64,000 bases of DNA from an uncultured Tenacibaculum sp. (GTDB taxonomy: Bacteria > Bacteroidota > Bacteroidia > Flavobacteriales > Flavobacteriaceae): assembly GCA_947501615.1 (NCBI GenBank), contig CANMWK010000021.1:1-64000 (forward strand), given 5' to 3'. Position numbers and translations under genes: made by a program. This document shows positions 34,993 to 43,691 of the stretch, one piece after another. The notes beneath the pieces were generated by a model. That model did not search any database. It was not told where the DNA came from and was given only the letters and a program-made list of their open reading frames with translations. The first letter of the stretch is position 1. Every line of letters begins with the position of its first letter.

Positions 34993-36219
34993 TTAAATTA
35001 ATTCCTTGAGGGCGATTTCAAACGCCGTTTTACTAATATTCGTTTTTGACGAATCTCTAGCATACGCTTTTTCTAAAGCTTTTTTTATGATTTCAGATGT
35101 ATCATTAAAAATAGATGCATCATCCATTGCAACTCTTTTTTCCATAAAGTAAGCAAATACCCTAGCCATTCCACAGTTAGAGATAAAATCTGGTATTAAA
35201 CTTACTTGTTTATCTGTATTCTCCATAATTGGTCCGAAGAAAATTTCTTGATCTGCAAATGGAACATTAGCGCCACATGAAATTACTTCTAAACCAGTAG
35301 TAATCATTTGATCAATTTGTTTCTGTGTAATCAATCTTGATGCTGCACAAGGTGCAAAAATTTCACATGGTAAATTCCAAACTCTTGCATTCATTTCTTC
35401 AAACGGAATCATGTTTTCAGCAATCAAGGTATTCCCGTCTTTATTCAAGAACAACTCTTTAATTTCTTCGAACGTAAAACCTTCTTCATTTATTACGCCT
35501 CCAACTCTGTCGATAATACCTACAACCTTTGCTCCCATTTGAGCCAAATAATATGCTGCGGCAGAACCTACATTACCAAAACCTTGAACAACTGCTCTTT
35601 TACCAACAACACTACCTCCGTAAATATTATAGTAATGTTTTACAGCTTCAGCTACACCATAACCAGTGATCATATCTGCAACTGTATATTTTTTTGCTAC
35701 ATCTGGTGAAAAATCTTCGCTTTCTAATACTTTGATTACTCCATGACGTAACTGACCAATTCTATTTATTTTATCTGCTTCTGTTGGTTTAAAGTGTCCA
35801 TTAAATACTCCTTCTTGTGGGTGCCATACTCCACAATCTTCAGTAATTGGAATAACTTCATGAATTTCATCTACATTTAAATCTCCCCCAGTTCCGTAGT
35901 AATTCTTTAATAATGGCGCTACTGCTTTATACCATCTTCTTAGCACTCCTTCTTTCCTTGGATCTCTTGGATCGAAGTTAATTCCTGATTTCGCACCTCC
36001 AATAGCCGGACCAGAAACAGTAAATTTTACTTCCATCGTTTTAGCAAGCGACATTACTTCATACTTATCTAATCCTTTTCTCATTCTAGTTCCTCCACCT
36101 GCAGCACCACCTCTTAATGAGTTTATTACAGTCCAACCTTCTGCTTCAGTTTCTGAATCTTTCCAGTTAAAAACTATTTCTGGTTGTTTCTCTTCGTATT
36201 TTTTTAATAATTCTTTCAT
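34993..36219 (-). CDS. Glu/Leu/Phe/Val family dehydrogenase
   Basis: A 408-residue amino acid dehydrogenase, probably glutamate dehydrogenase. The N-terminal catalytic part has SLRGGAAGGGTRMRKGLD and SGPAIGGAKSGINFDPRDPRK with the substrate-binding Lys, and TGGDLNVDE. The NAD(P) domain has VVQGFGNVGSAAAYYLAQMGA. ANVPFADQEIF and IPDFISNCGMARVFAYFM follow. It interconverts an amino acid and its oxo acid with ammonia. It is likely cotranscribed with nhaB; its upstream region holds a -7-like box, repeats and a hairpin (see 36220-36519). Confidence 0.9.
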   Translation of the reverse strand: MKELLKKYEEKQPEIVFNWKDSETEAEGWTVINSLRGGAAGGGTRMRKGLDKYEVMSLAKTMEVKFTVSGPAIGGAKSGINFDPRDPRKEGVLRRWYKAVAPLLKNYYGTGGDLNVDEIHEVIPITEDCGVWHPQEGVFNGHFKPTEADKINRIGQLRHGVIKVLESEDFSPDVAKKYTVADMITGYGVAEAVKHYYNIYGGSVVGKRAVVQGFGNVGSAAAYYLAQMGAKVVGIIDRVGGVINEEGFTFEEIKELFLNKDGNTLIAENMIPFEEMNARVWNLPCEIFAPCAASRLITQKQIDQMITTGLEVISCGANVPFADQEIFFGPIMENTDKQVSLIPDFISNCGMARVFAYFMEKRVAMDDASIFNDTSEIIKKALEKAYARDSSKTNISKTAFEIALKELI

Positions 36220-36519
36220 GATTTAATTAATAATGGTTGTTTGTTAATTTTTTGCTTATTCTTTTATTAAATCATGTAAGCTAAAGTTGTGTCATTTCAC
36301 TTATTTTTTGTTATCTCGCAAACTTACCAAAAAATTAGATTTTATATTGTAAATATTTTCACACAATAATTAACAAAAAATATCTAATTGCTAACGCTTT
36401 TTGAAATTGTTAACGTTTATTAATTATGTCCGCAATTTACTAAGGAAACTTTTAAAACAAAAATAGTTTCCTTGGTTTCTCATCACTTTAACATTTCTTT
36501 AGGAATAGCTTCTAAACTC
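36220..36519 (-). promoter_or_regulatory. Regulatory region upstream of the Glu-type dehydrogenase gene
   Basis: This 300-bp gap has no gene. On the minus strand TAAGTTTG (36319-36326) matches the -7 consensus, about 93 bp before the start codon, without an obvious -33. Upstream of it lie two direct repeats, AATTGCTAACG (36386-36396) and AATTGTTAACG (36405-36415), 19 bp start to start. A hairpin with 9-bp arms (36442-36473) follows; it may end the anmK transcript but lacks a T run. Confidence 0.5.
36442..36473. other. Perfect 9-bp inverted repeat between anmK and gdh-type gene
   Basis: AAGGAAACT and AGTTTCCTT, separated by 14 nt, form a stable hairpin 47 bp after the anmK stop. There is no T tract on either strand next to it, so it could be a weak terminator, a processing site or an operator. 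Confidence 0.5.
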
Positions 36520-37578
36520 CTATGGATTGAAAACTACTCCTGAAGAATGATCATTTTTAGCCCCAGTCACTGAACGCAAGCAATTTACCTGTCCATTCAA
36601 CCTCAACAGTCCTAAAAAAGCAAATATTAACGCTTCTTTATATTCTATTAAAAGTTTTGGAGCCATCTCAATTTTACTATCAATATTTTTCTCTATTTCA
36701 CTTATTAAATATGTATTAAAGCTTCCACCACCTGTAATTAGAATCGTATTTGATTTTTTAATTACTTTACTTATTTGATAAGCACTATGCTTTACAAATG
36801 TTTTTAAAATTGTAGGAACATCTGTTTCCAAATCGTTAATTAAAGGATAAATTTCTTCTTGAACCCATTCTAACCCTAAAGATTTCGGAGGTGATTTTGA
36901 ATAAAAAGAAAGTTGATTAAGCACATTTAATAATTGAAAATTTACAGTTCCAGAAGCTGCTATATTTCCACTTTCATCAAATTCGAAACCTAACTTTCTG
37001 GTGTAAAAATTCAGTACAATATTAACTGGGCAAATATCAAAAGCTATTCGTTGCCTATTTTCTACATAGGATACATTAGCAAAACCTCCTAAATTTAAAC
37101 AGTAATCATAATTACTAAATAACAATTCATCTCCAATAGGCACTAAAGGAGCTCCTTGCCCGCCTAAAGCAACATCCTGACTTCTAAAATCGCATACAAC
37201 TTTTAATTTAGTAACCTCCGCAATTTTTTTCCCATTACCTATTTGTAAAGTAATTCCTTGATCTGGTTGATGGAAAACGGTGTGGCCATGAGAAGCTATA
37301 AAATCGATTTCTTGAATTGAGAACCTCGCTATAAACTTATTTACACACTTACCTAAATATATACCATAATCATCATCAAGTTTCTTTAACTCTGATTTTG
37401 AAAATGTTATCGATTCTTTTAAATCAGATTTCCATTTTAAACTATATGGCTGTGTTTCAGCATGAACTATGCTAAAATCTTTAGTATCGAAATTATTAAA
37501 CTTCACATAAACCAGATCTAATCCGTCTAAAGAAGTACCTGACATTAACCCGATAACGTATCTATACTCATTCTGCAT
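36520..37578 (-). CDS. anmK: Anhydro-N-acetylmuramic acid kinase
   Basis: A protein of about 352 residues from the ATG at 37578 (an earlier in-frame ATG at 37611 lies before the conserved start). YVIGLMSGTSLDGLDLVYV is the AnmK signature; SHGHTVFHQP, DFRSQDVALGGQGAPLVPIGD, NLGGFANVSY and ITGGGSFNTYLI are also diagnostic. It phosphorylates and opens 1,6-anhydro-MurNAc during cell wall recycling. It is transcribed divergently from the acyl-CoA dehydrogenase gene at 37670, whose promoter lies directly upstream of its start. Confidence 0.94.
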   Translation of the reverse strand: MQNEYRYVIGLMSGTSLDGLDLVYVKFNNFDTKDFSIVHAETQPYSLKWKSDLKESITFSKSELKKLDDDYGIYLGKCVNKFIARFSIQEIDFIASHGHTVFHQPDQGITLQIGNGKKIAEVTKLKVVCDFRSQDVALGGQGAPLVPIGDELLFSNYDYCLNLGGFANVSYVENRQRIAFDICPVNIVLNFYTRKLGFEFDESGNIAASGTVNFQLLNVLNQLSFYSKSPPKSLGLEWVQEEIYPLINDLETDVPTILKTFVKHSAYQISKVIKKSNTILITGGGSFNTYLISEIEKNIDSKIEMAPKLLIEYKEALIFAFLGLLRLNGQVNCLRSVTGAKNDHSSGVVFNP

Positions 37579-37599
37579 AAGGTAAAAATAGAAAAGCTT

Positions 37600-37630
37600 T
37601 TGAAAAAACAATATTAAAAAGGTATCTTTG
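37600..37630 (+). promoter_or_regulatory. Bacteroidota-type promoter for the acyl-CoA dehydrogenase gene
   Basis: TTG (37600-37602) is followed after 20 bp by TATCTTTG (37623-37630), a full match to the TTG / TAnnTTTG consensus. The expected transcript start gives a short leader of about 33 nt before the ATG at 37670. It lies in the 91-bp divergent gap with anmK. Confidence 0.8.
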
Positions 37631-37669
37631 GGGCGTTTTATACAAAATAATTAACTATAACGATTTAGT

Positions 37670-38812
37670 ATGGATTTTAATCTTACAGAAGAGCATATAA
37701 TGATTCGAGATGCGGCTCGTGATTTTGCTCAAAACGAATTATTACCAGGTGTTATTGAAAGAGATGAAAAACAACAATTTCCTGATGAATTAGTAAGAAA
37801 GATGGGAGAACTAGGCTTCATGGGAGTAATGGTTGATCCTAAATATGGAGGTAGTGGAATGGATACTATTTCTTATGTTTTAATTATGGAAGAGCTATCG
37901 AAGATTGATGCATCTGCTTCTGTAATGGTCTCTGTAAATAATTCTCTTGTTTGTTATGGTTTAGAGGCTTATGGTACTGAAGAACAAAAACAAAAATATT
38001 TAACAAAATTAGCTACAGGTGAACAAATCGGTGCGTTTTGTCTAAGTGAGCCAGAAGCTGGTTCTGATGCTACTTCTCAAGCTACAACTGCAGAAGATAA
38101 AGGAGATTACTATTTATTAAATGGAACTAAAAACTGGATTACTAACGGTGGACGTTCTGATGTGTATTTAGTAATTGCTCAAACTGATAGAGCCAAAGGA
38201 CACAGAGGAATTAATGCTTTTATCGTAGAGAAAGGTATGGAAGGTTTCCATATTGGTCCTAAAGAAGATAAATTAGGAATTCGTGGTTCTGATACACATA
38301 CATTACAATTTAATGATGTAAAGGTTCCTAAAGAAAATAGAATTGGTGAAGATGGATTCGGATTTAAATTCGCTATGAAAACTTTATCTGGTGGGCGTAT
38401 TGGTATCGCTGCTCAAGCTTTAGGTATTGCTGCGGGTGCTTACGAACTAGCTTTAAAATATTCTAAAGAACGTAAAGCTTTCGGAACAGAAATTTGTAAC
38501 CACCAAGCTATTGCTTTTAAATTAGCTGACATGTACACCGAAATTACTGCTGCTCGTCATTTAGTTATGCAATCTGCTTGTGATAAAGATAATGGTGACG
38601 ACTACACTCGTTCTGGTGCAATGGCAAAATTATATGCTTCTAAGGTAGCAATGGAACAAACTGTTGAAGCTGTTCAAATTCACGGTGGAAACGGATTTGT
38701 AAAAGAATACCACGTTGAGCGTTTAATGCGTGATGCTAAAATTACTCAGATTTATGAAGGAACTTCTGAAATTCAAAAAATTGTAATTTCTAGGAGTTTG
38801 ATTAAAGAATAA
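37670..38812 (+). CDS. Acyl-CoA dehydrogenase
   Basis: A 380-residue FAD enzyme introducing the alpha-beta double bond in acyl-CoA. The N-terminus LTEEHIMIRDAARDFAQNELLPG, the signature GAFCLSEPEAGSDATSQATTA, KNWITNGG, and the C-terminal RKAFGTEICNHQAIAFKLADM and QIHGGNGFVKEYHVERLMRDAKITQIYEGTSEIQ with the catalytic Glu (YEGTSE) are intact. It resembles short/branched-chain or butyryl-CoA dehydrogenases in length. It is monocistronic, with its own promoter and terminator. Confidence 0.95.
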   Translation: MDFNLTEEHIMIRDAARDFAQNELLPGVIERDEKQQFPDELVRKMGELGFMGVMVDPKYGGSGMDTISYVLIMEELSKIDASASVMVSVNNSLVCYGLEAYGTEEQKQKYLTKLATGEQIGAFCLSEPEAGSDATSQATTAEDKGDYYLLNGTKNWITNGGRSDVYLVIAQTDRAKGHRGINAFIVEKGMEGFHIGPKEDKLGIRGSDTHTLQFNDVKVPKENRIGEDGFGFKFAMKTLSGGRIGIAAQALGIAAGAYELALKYSKERKAFGTEICNHQAIAFKLADMYTEITAARHLVMQSACDKDNGDDYTRSGAMAKLYASKVAMEQTVEAVQIHGGNGFVKEYHVERLMRDAKITQIYEGTSEIQKIVISRSLIKE

Positions 38813-38836
38813 TTACATTAAATAATTATGTATACG

Positions 38837-38867
38837 ACAGCCTATCAAAAGATAGGCTGTTTTTTTT
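38837..38867 (+). terminator. Terminator of the acyl-CoA dehydrogenase gene
   Basis: ACAGCCTATC and GATAGGCTGT form a perfect 10-bp stem with an AAAA loop, followed by eight T residues. It lies 25 bp after the stop codon. Confidence 0.95.
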
Positions 38868-38940
38868 GTTAATGATTTCTTAAATAAATTTTGTGGCATA
38901 AAACTTGTTTCATGAAACAAAACTTTTAAATTTAAAAAAC

Positions 38941-39423
38941 ATGAAAAAATTACTTTTATTTTTCGCTTTAGCTACTGCACTAATTTCTAATGCTCAAAAT
39001 GGAGAGTTTAATATTGGTGCTAATTTTGGTTTACCTGTAGGTGATATTGATGTTAGCCATAATTTCGCTATTAGTGGAGAAGTTAATTATTTATTTGATG
39101 TCTCTGATGAATTTCAAGTAGGTCCTTCAGTTTCTTTTATCAATTATTTTGGAAAAGAAGAAAATAACATCGGATTTGGAAGCATTCAATTTTTACCAAT
39201 CGCAGGTGCTGCAAGATTTCATGTCTCTGATGAATTTGCTTTAGGTGCTGATTTAGGTTATGCTGTTGGAATTAACCGAGGTAATGATGGTGGATTTTAC
39301 TACAGACCTATGCTAGCGTATTATGTAACTGAAACTATAGCTTTACAAGCTACTTATAGTGGTGTAACAAGTGATGGGGCTACAGCAAGTAATGTTGGCT
39401 TAGGTATTACTTTTAAACTTTAA
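38941..39423 (+). CDS. Outer membrane beta-barrel protein
   Basis: About 160 residues from the ATG at 38941, which I prefer over one at 38905 because a signal peptide (KKLLLFFALATALISNAQ) begins there. The mature protein alternates polar and hydrophobic residues with repeated aromatic-ended strands (GEFNIGANFGLPVGD, FQVGPSVSFINYFG, IQFLPIAGAARFHV, ALGADLGYAVGI, IALQATYSGV, GLGITFKL), predicting an eight-strand OmpW/OmpX-like barrel. The function is unknown. It is followed by a strong bidirectional hairpin. Confidence 0.75.
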   Translation: MKKLLLFFALATALISNAQNGEFNIGANFGLPVGDIDVSHNFAISGEVNYLFDVSDEFQVGPSVSFINYFGKEENNIGFGSIQFLPIAGAARFHVSDEFALGADLGYAVGINRGNDGGFYYRPMLAYYVTETIALQATYSGVTSDGATASNVGLGITFKL

Positions 39424-39442
39424 AAAAACATCTCACTTAAAT

Positions 39443-39477
39443 AAAAAAGTCTATTCAAAAATTGAATAGACTTTTTT
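39443..39477. terminator. Bidirectional terminator hairpin
   Basis: AAAAAAGTCTATTCAA and TTGAATAGACTTTTTT form a perfect 16-bp stem with an AAA loop. It lies 20 bp after the beta-barrel gene and 12 bp before the acetyltransferase start, so it separates the two transcripts. Confidence 0.9.
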
Positions 39478-39488
39478 ATTTTTACTTA

Positions 39489-40175
39489 ATGATAGAAAAG
39501 AAAAAATTTGATAATCCAGTTTGGGCTGCTTTAGAAGAGACACATAAAGAATACCTCATCAGCTATGAGAATGCAAAGTTTTATCATCCAGATTATTGTG
39601 CCTTTGGAAGCTTTAACGATGCTAAAGATATTGTAAAAGCTATGGAATCTTATGCTGAATTAACTTCTGATTTTTTCATTGTTTGTCAAGAAGCTCCAAC
39701 ATATCCAAAAAATTTAATCTTAAAGGGAGAATATCGCTGTTTACAAATGGGGTTATCTCAAGAAGATTTTAAAATCCCTGAATATACTTCAACCATAGTG
39801 AAATTAACCGAAGCTCATGAACAACAACTTTATGATTTAATAATGCTTGTGATGCCAGGAACCTATCGTAAGAAATCTTTTGATATTGGTGATTATTACG
39901 GAATTTTTGATGGTGATGAATTAGTAGCAGCTACAGGAGAGCGTATTCAAGGCAACGAATTTATTGAAGTAAGTGGTGTTGTTACTCATCCTAATCATGT
40001 TAGAAAAGGATACGCAAAACAATTAGTTGCTTATACTTCTGCAGAAGTTTTGAGAAAAGGAAAAACTCCAATTTTACATGTCTTAGAAATTAATGAAGGT
40101 GCAATTCAACTTTACGAGAAATTAGGATATACAACTTTAGACTTTATGTATTGGAGACATTATGTTAAAAATTAG
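39489..40175 (+). CDS. GNAT family N-acetyltransferase
   Basis: About 228 residues from the ATG at 39489; an earlier ATG at 39462 lies inside the terminator stem and is unlikely. The C-terminal half is a GNAT domain with VSGVVTHPNHVRKGYAKQLVAYTSAEVLRKG (acetyl-CoA binding motif A), ILHVLEINEGAIQLYEKLGYTTLD (motif B). The N-terminal 100 residues resemble the FR47-like/GCN5 substrate-side region. The substrate is not known. It ends with a 4-bp 3' overlap with truA on the other strand. Confidence 0.85.
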   Translation: MIEKKKFDNPVWAALEETHKEYLISYENAKFYHPDYCAFGSFNDAKDIVKAMESYAELTSDFFIVCQEAPTYPKNLILKGEYRCLQMGLSQEDFKIPEYTSTIVKLTEAHEQQLYDLIMLVMPGTYRKKSFDIGDYYGIFDGDELVAATGERIQGNEFIEVSGVVTHPNHVRKGYAKQLVAYTSAEVLRKGKTPILHVLEINEGAIQLYEKLGYTTLDFMYWRHYVKN

Positions 40176-40960
40176 TTCTTTTTAAAGTTTACTTCATGCA
40201 AATGTAAACCCGAAGCAGGTGCAATACTTTTAAGAAATTCAATATTAGAATTTCCATCTAAACTTTGTTTGATAAAATCTAAATCATAATTTCCTTTACC
40301 TAATTCGGCTAATGCGCCCATAATTAACCGAATCTGATTTCTTAAAAAACCTTGTCCTTTTATAATTAGTATATAACTCTTTTCAGGAAAAAAAGAAGCT
40401 GTTAATTCTGTGTTTTCAACAATCTCACAAGAATCAATTGTTCGTTCTACTTTTGTTTCTTCTGATGGTTTTGTACAGTAATGCTTAAAGTTATGAAAGC
40501 CTTCAAATAATTTGGCTCCTTCAATCATTAAATCAATATTAAGATGAGCTAAATATCCTACTAAAAAAGGTGCGCAATATGGATGATTTTTTTCTCCAAA
40601 AGAAAAGTAATAACGATACTCTTTTTGCTTTGGATGCTGAATTATATTAAAGCTTTCGTCTTCTATTCTTTCAATTGCTGTTACTCTAATATCAGAAGGA
40701 GAGTTTATATTAAAAGTTTTTATAAAAATATCTTCATCTAACTTTTCATCTATGAACAATTGATACGCATAATTTGTAGAAGAAACTTTAGCATCTGTTC
40801 TCCCCACTCCTATTGTTTTACAACGAATTCCTTTACAAACAAACTTTAAAGTTTTATCTAAAGCCCAGTGTACAGTTTTCAAATTTGGCTGTTTTTGCCA
40901 TCCATGAAATCGAAATCCTAAGTATTGAAAACGTACTAAATACGCGTAATTATAATTCAT
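40172..40960 (-). CDS. truA: tRNA pseudouridine synthase A
   Basis: A 262-residue pseudouridine synthase that modifies positions 38-40 of tRNA anticodon stems. It has the TruA start YLVRFQYLGFRFHGWQKQP, the catalytic Asp in GVGRTDAKVSS, KEYRYYFSF and the C-terminal GQGFLRNQIRLIMGAL. The length is near the family norm. It converges with the acetyltransferase gene, sharing 4 bp at the 3' ends. Confidence 0.93.
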   Translation of the reverse strand: MNYNYAYLVRFQYLGFRFHGWQKQPNLKTVHWALDKTLKFVCKGIRCKTIGVGRTDAKVSSTNYAYQLFIDEKLDEDIFIKTFNINSPSDIRVTAIERIEDESFNIIQHPKQKEYRYYFSFGEKNHPYCAPFLVGYLAHLNIDLMIEGAKLFEGFHNFKHYCTKPSEETKVERTIDSCEIVENTELTASFFPEKSYILIIKGQGFLRNQIRLIMGALAELGKGNYDLDFIKQSLDGNSNIEFLKSIAPASGLHLHEVNFKKN

Positions 40961-41147
40961 AAGCCAAAGTTACTATTTTTCAAATATTGATCTACTCTAT
41001 AAAACTCACCTAAAATTTTCAGCTAGTTAACTACCAATCAACATAGTTTACATTAAGCTAAACTTTCTTTTATTTTTAAATAACTATTAAAAAACATTAA
41101 TCCGCTTCATTTGCTGATTAATTATTAACCTCAAACTTTTTATCAAA

Positions 41148-42197
41148 ATGAAAAAAAATGTATTCCTTTCAATTTTAACTTTATTTACTTTAATCAGTTG
41201 TTCTGAATCTGACAATTGTTACGATTGTGAATCTTCTATTACTAATGAAATCAAATCATCAGACATAGAAACAATAAAAAATAGAGCTGTAAATCTTGAT
41301 CAATTAAAATACAATCAAGTAATGTATAAAGGTTCTCATAATTCTTATGAAAGACGCGAAGATATTACAGAACAGATTACAAATAGTAGTCCGGCTTACC
41401 AAAATAATGTATTAGCATTAGAATTAGATATTTGGAGAAATACACCAAGAAACTCATACACAAATACTAGTATTCCTTTGAATACTTGGGTAGTAAATCA
41501 TTGGCCACACCCTGGACGTTATGGAAGAACTTTAGCTTCTTATTTTTCTAAATTAAAAGATTGGCACAACATCAACAGAAATCACTTACCAATCATGATT
41601 AAATTAGATGTAAAAAGTTCTAATGGTGGGTATCAAAATTTTCACGAGCAAATAGAATGGTATTTACAACGTTTCTTAGGGGATAGTGATGTTATTTTTA
41701 AAGCGCAACGATTATTTAAAGATCCTAACAGATCAATCAGACATAATGTTTTGTATGAAAATGCTTGGCCTTCTATGAATGAACTACGTGGTAAATTTAT
41801 TATTGTTTTAACTGGAAATGGAAGTTGGATGGATCAGTACGTTAGAACAAATTCTCGTTACAGATGGGCTTTTGGTATGAAAGCGCAAACTATTGCTAAT
41901 ACTGATAATACGAATAGTGGTATATCTCAAGCTAACTATACCATTGACAATAATCCTAATTATGTGTTTTATAACTTTAGTATGTCAGATATCAATGATA
42001 AAAGAAATAAAGCAGGTTCTAGAGAATATGCACGTCAACTAGCAAGAAGAGGAATGATTACTAGAGTTTATTCTGCAAATAACAGCAATGAATGGGAACG
42101 TTGTAAAAGTTGGAAAATCAGTTGTATTTCTACTAATAAAATTAAGAATCATGATTGGGCTAAAATTGATAACAACAATATGTTCATTCAACGATAA
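41148..42197 (+). CDS. PI-PLC-like phosphodiesterase lipoprotein
   Basis: A 349-residue lipoprotein: the signal MKKNVFLSILTLFTLISC ends in a lipobox (LISC, Cys18). The mature part has QVMYKGSHNSYE with a likely catalytic His64, ALELDIWRN (92-97), NHWPHPGRYGRTLASYFSKLKDW and MIKLDVKSS, the order found in Ca2+-dependent phosphatidylinositol-phospholipase C-like proteins of the PLC-like phosphodiesterase superfamily. It would act in the periplasm or on the cell surface. The substrate (phosphoinositide or other phosphodiester) is open. It has its own terminator. Confidence 0.7.
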   Translation: MKKNVFLSILTLFTLISCSESDNCYDCESSITNEIKSSDIETIKNRAVNLDQLKYNQVMYKGSHNSYERREDITEQITNSSPAYQNNVLALELDIWRNTPRNSYTNTSIPLNTWVVNHWPHPGRYGRTLASYFSKLKDWHNINRNHLPIMIKLDVKSSNGGYQNFHEQIEWYLQRFLGDSDVIFKAQRLFKDPNRSIRHNVLYENAWPSMNELRGKFIIVLTGNGSWMDQYVRTNSRYRWAFGMKAQTIANTDNTNSGISQANYTIDNNPNYVFYNFSMSDINDKRNKAGSREYARQLARRGMITRVYSANNSNEWERCKSWKISCISTNKIKNHDWAKIDNNNMFIQR

Positions 42198-42220
42198 ATT
42201 AAAATCATTATAATTTTAAG

Positions 42221-42252
42221 AAGGAGAGTTTTTTAGCTCTCCTTTATTTTTT
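42221..42252 (+). terminator. Terminator of the PI-PLC-like gene
   Basis: AAGGAGAG and CTCTCCTT form an 8-bp stem around a TTTTTTAG loop, followed by TATTTTTT. It begins 24 bp after the stop codon. Confidence 0.85.
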
Positions 42253-42402
42253 ACTTTCATAAAAAAACCTCTTTATTTTATTTAAATCAAAAAATTAAAG
42301 GATGCATTTTTAAATATTCGTAATATTTATTATTCTTTCTCCTAGCTTAAAACTATTCTGTAACTTACAACGAAATCGTTGTAATTACTATATCATTTTT
42401 TC

Positions 42403-43566
42403 ATGAAAAATAGAAAACTATTGATGATACCAGGACCGATTGAAGTAGATCCTGCAGTATTAAGAGCTATGGGAGAAGTGACTACCAGTCATGTTGCTCC
42501 TAATTTTATAGAAAGTTTTGGAAACACATTAGAATTAATGCGTAAAATTTGGTTAGCTCCAAAAGGTCAGCCATTTATTATTGCTGGTAGTGGAACTTTA
42601 GCTATGGATATGGCTGTAAGTAATCTTATCGAATCTGGTGATAATGCATTAATAATTTCAACAGGATATTTTGGAGAACGTTATAAAAATATTTTAACAA
42701 CGTATGGTGCAAACGTAACTGTGCTTCAGACTGAAATTGGTGAAACGGTTTCTTTAGATAAAATCGAAGCAGCATTATCTTCTAAAGATTACAAATTATT
42801 AACTATTACTCATGTTGATACCTCAACCGGAGTTTTAACAGATCCTAAAGCGATTGCTGCATTAGCTCAGCAATATAATACACTAAGTATTGTTGATGGA
42901 GTTTGTGCAACAGCTGGAGAAGAAACACAACAAGAAACTTGGGGAATCGATGTGGTATTAACTGGTTCTCAAAAAGCAATTGGAGTTCCTCCTGGTTTAG
43001 CTTTATTAGTTGCTTCAGAAAAAGCAATGAACGTTTGGAAAAATAGAACAACTCCTGTACAAAACTATTATGGAAGTTTTACAAATTGGTTGCCTATTAT
43101 GCAGGCTTACGAAGAAAGGAGACCTTCGTATTTTGGTACACCTCCGGTAAATTTAATTCGTGCTTTAGAAGTAAGTTTAGAATTAATCAATACAGAAGGA
43201 ATAGAAAATAGAGTAGCAACTCATATTACATATGCAAAAGCATTTAGAAAAGCTGTGCAAGCTATCGGTTTACAGTTAGTTCCTAAAACTAACGATATTG
43301 CCGCTAATACAATGACTGCAATTTATTATCCTGAAGGAATTGATGGAAACTTATTTAGAAAAGATATTTCTGAATACGGAGTAATTTTAGCTGGTGGTTT
43401 ACACGCAGAAATTAAAACCAAATACTTTAGAATTGGCCATATGGGTGCAATTACCAAAAGTGATATTGTTGCCACATTAAGTGCTATAGAATCAGCTTTA
43501 CAAAAACAAAACTACAACTTTGAGTTTGGTAAAAGTGTTGGTGTATTTTTATCGAGTTTAGCTTAA
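42403..43566 (+). CDS. Class V aminotransferase, alanine-glyoxylate type
   Basis: A 387-residue PLP enzyme. MIPGPIEVDPAVLRAMGEVTTSH at the N-terminus, FIIAGSGTLAMDMAVSNL, HVDTSTGVLTDPKAI, VDGVCATAGEE and the PLP lysine in LTGSQKAIGVPPGLALL are the alanine/serine-glyoxylate or -pyruvate transaminase signature, and HAEIKTKYFRIGHMG is conserved at the C-terminus. It likely moves an amino group from alanine or serine to glyoxylate/pyruvate; the exact pair cannot be told. It is monocistronic, ending at a hairpin (43580-43620). Confidence 0.9.
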   Translation: MKNRKLLMIPGPIEVDPAVLRAMGEVTTSHVAPNFIESFGNTLELMRKIWLAPKGQPFIIAGSGTLAMDMAVSNLIESGDNALIISTGYFGERYKNILTTYGANVTVLQTEIGETVSLDKIEAALSSKDYKLLTITHVDTSTGVLTDPKAIAALAQQYNTLSIVDGVCATAGEETQQETWGIDVVLTGSQKAIGVPPGLALLVASEKAMNVWKNRTTPVQNYYGSFTNWLPIMQAYEERRPSYFGTPPVNLIRALEVSLELINTEGIENRVATHITYAKAFRKAVQAIGLQLVPKTNDIAANTMTAIYYPEGIDGNLFRKDISEYGVILAGGLHAEIKTKYFRIGHMGAITKSDIVATLSAIESALQKQNYNFEFGKSVGVFLSSLA

Positions 43567-43579
43567 AAATTATTATTAA

Positions 43580-43620
43580 TAGAGTTCTATAATAATCCTT
43601 TCTTTTATATAGAACTCTAT
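43580..43620 (+). terminator. Hairpin terminator after the class V aminotransferase gene
   Basis: TAGAGTTCTAT and ATAGAACTCTA form a perfect 11-bp stem with an 18-nt loop, followed by a weak TTTAT run. It starts 14 bp after the stop. Confidence 0.7.
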
Positions 43621-43691
43621 TTATAAATATTTGCTCTTAAAGAATAAAGTTTATATTTATTCCTGTGATTTAACATTGTTAAACTATCCAT

